DNA from: Candidatus Cloacimonetes bacterium HGW-Cloacimonetes-1
GTDB taxonomy: Bacteria; Cloacimonadota; Cloacimonadia; Cloacimonadales; Cloacimonadaceae
DNA: 50,373 nt
NCBI GenBank assembly: GCA_002841975.1
Contig: PHBQ01000009.1
Location: 1 to 50,373, forward strand
Direction: 5' to 3'
Shown: piece after piece, positions 49,841 through 50,373 of the stretch
Position numbering within the stretch: position 1 is the first letter of the stretch
How the letters are laid out: every line of letters starts with the position of its first letter
Position numbers and translations under genes: made by a program
The notes under the pieces: model-generated
Told to the model about the DNA's origin: nothing
What the model saw: only the letters and a program-made list of their open reading frames with translations
Databases searched by the model: none

Positions 49841-50373
49841 TACCTAAACTGCCGTCCCGATGGGACTCATACATCCGAACCGATGCTTGCTACCTAAACT
49901 GCCGTCCCGATGGGACTCGCTGTTATCTCACACTCTTCGTTCTACCTAAACTGCTGTCCCGATGGGACTCGTATATCCGAACCGATGCTTGCTATCTAAA
50001 CTATCGTCACGATGGGACTCGTATATCCGAACCGATGCTTGCTATCTAAACTATCGTCCCGATGGGACTTTGTCAACGCCTGAGTTCCGTAAGAACGCAA
50101 GTTTAGGTAGAACCGACAACCACAGAGATATTCCTGAGTTCCGTAGGAACGGCACATCTCGCAGCAGATCATTCCGTTGTGTATCATTGTTTTATCAATA
50201 TATCGTCCCGCTGGGACTCGCATCTTCCTTCAATCTTTGTTATCTACCTAAACTGCCGTCCCGATGGGACTCGCATCTGCTTCAAGCCTTGTTATCTACC
50301 TAAACTGGCGTCCCGATGGGACTCGCTCTTATCTCACGCTCTTCCTTCTACCTAAACTATCGTCCCGATGGGA
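49841..50373 (-). repeat. Right array of REP-like hairpin repeats (eleven copies or fragments)
   Basis: Copies opening TACCTAAACT or TATCTAAACT, then GTCCC-N3-GGGAC: 49841-49868, 49891-49918, 49943-49970, 49993-50020, 50043-50070, 50245-50272, 50297-50324 and 50349 to the window end. A truncated copy lies at 50201-50219. Two opposite-orientation GTTCC-type copies lie at 50082-50111 and 50136-50152. Spacers of 22-25 bp fall into three families: CCGAACCGATGCTTGC (three times), a CTTATCTCAC-type (twice) and a TTCAA-N-CNTTGTTATC type (twice). The repeating unit is thus about 50-52 bp. Confidence 0.85.

Larger units (their letters stand above)
49126..50373. mobile_element. REP-associated IS200-like transposase unit with flanking inverted repeat arrays
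   Basis: The minus-strand transposase gene is enclosed by hairpin repeats in opposite orientation: the left array reads hairpin-then-AGTTTAGGTAGA, the right array reads TACCTAAACT-then-hairpin. The nearest copies lie 3 bp from the stop and 12 bp from the start codon. The right boundary is outside the window, since the last copy is cut by its end. The organisation matches that of RAYT/BIME or IS200-type elements. Confidence 0.7.

Noticed and set aside
49126-50373. CRISPR array
   Set aside because: Repeat and spacer lengths fit, but spacers recur as near-identical families, repeats vary and change orientation, a transposase gene lies in the middle and no cas gene is present.
1-50373. Defence system, prophage or biosynthetic gene cluster
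   Set aside because: No restriction, toxin-antitoxin, Cas, capsid, integrase or synthase gene was recognised; the only mobile unit is the IS200-like gene.

Overview
The window looks like a chromosome segment of a Gram-negative anaerobe. The evidence is outer-membrane machinery (a TolC-like factor, several lipoproteins with lipoboxes), a secreted aminopeptidase ending in a type IX secretion (Por) sorting domain, folate-dependent TrmFO, an Rrf2/IscS/IscU-type iron-sulfur set and a molybdenum hydroxylase. The Por tail and TrmFO point to the Fibrobacterota-Chlorobiota-Bacteroidota-Cloacimonadota part of the tree. A Cloacimonadota-like organism is my best guess, but this is inference and no marker gene here proves it. 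No phage, CRISPR-Cas or recognisable defence locus is present.

Layout. 1-3.2 kb: end of an MFS transporter, then rrf2-iscS-iscU-like genes for Fe-S assembly. 3.2-3.8 kb: a terminator and a patch of small hairpin repeats. 3.8-8.0 kb: a divergent EF-G, an anti-sigma-antagonist (STAS) gene, a response regulator fused to an RsbW-like ATPase, and prmC. 8.0-10.7 kb (minus): threonine aldolase with a two-part ThrE-type threonine/serine exporter and a DUF3147 membrane protein. 10.9-13.4 kb: exonuclease III, then a minus-strand trio of exported proteins (CAP, DUF5683, a GyrI-like domain with a signal peptide).

13.9-24.7 kb is the most interesting metabolic block. Nine tightly packed plus-strand genes encode DUF2877, FdrA-like and DUF1116 proteins (relatives of the E. 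coli oxamate carbamoyltransferase AllH/AllF/AllG), a metal-dependent cyclase-family hydrolase, a complete three-subunit molybdenum hydroxylase, a class III CoA-transferase and an amidase. Together they look like an anaerobic pathway that hydroxylates and opens a nitrogen heterocycle and recovers energy as carbamoyl phosphate. The substrate is unknown.

25.0-27.6 kb (minus): a large exported protein of unknown function. 27.8-30.9 kb: trmFO, apparently leaderless, followed by two DUF3795 genes and a PAS-adenylate cyclase. 31.0-31.3 kb: tRNA-Lys and two tRNA-Glu genes. 31.5-35.9 kb (minus): two NTF2-like lipoproteins, ruvX, mltG, a YfaP-like exported protein and an LPP20-like lipoprotein, ending at a clear terminator. 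36.2-41.0 kb: a TolC-MacA-MacB type efflux operon. 41.1-44.0 kb: a secreted M1 aminopeptidase. 44.1-46.0 kb: two orphan solute-binding lipoproteins in convergent orientation. 46.2-49.1 kb: a degenerate asparagine-synthetase-like protein and glycerate 2-kinase.

49.1-50.4 kb: a complete IS200-type (HUH/Y1) transposase gene bracketed within 3-12 bp by inverted arrays of about 28-30 bp hairpin repeats. This is a REP-associated-transposase-like unit whose spacing mimics a CRISPR array. Several other intergenic regions carry related-looking short dispersed hairpin elements. One of them has run into the 3' end of the glycerate kinase gene and encodes its last residues, and another shows compensatory base changes between copies.
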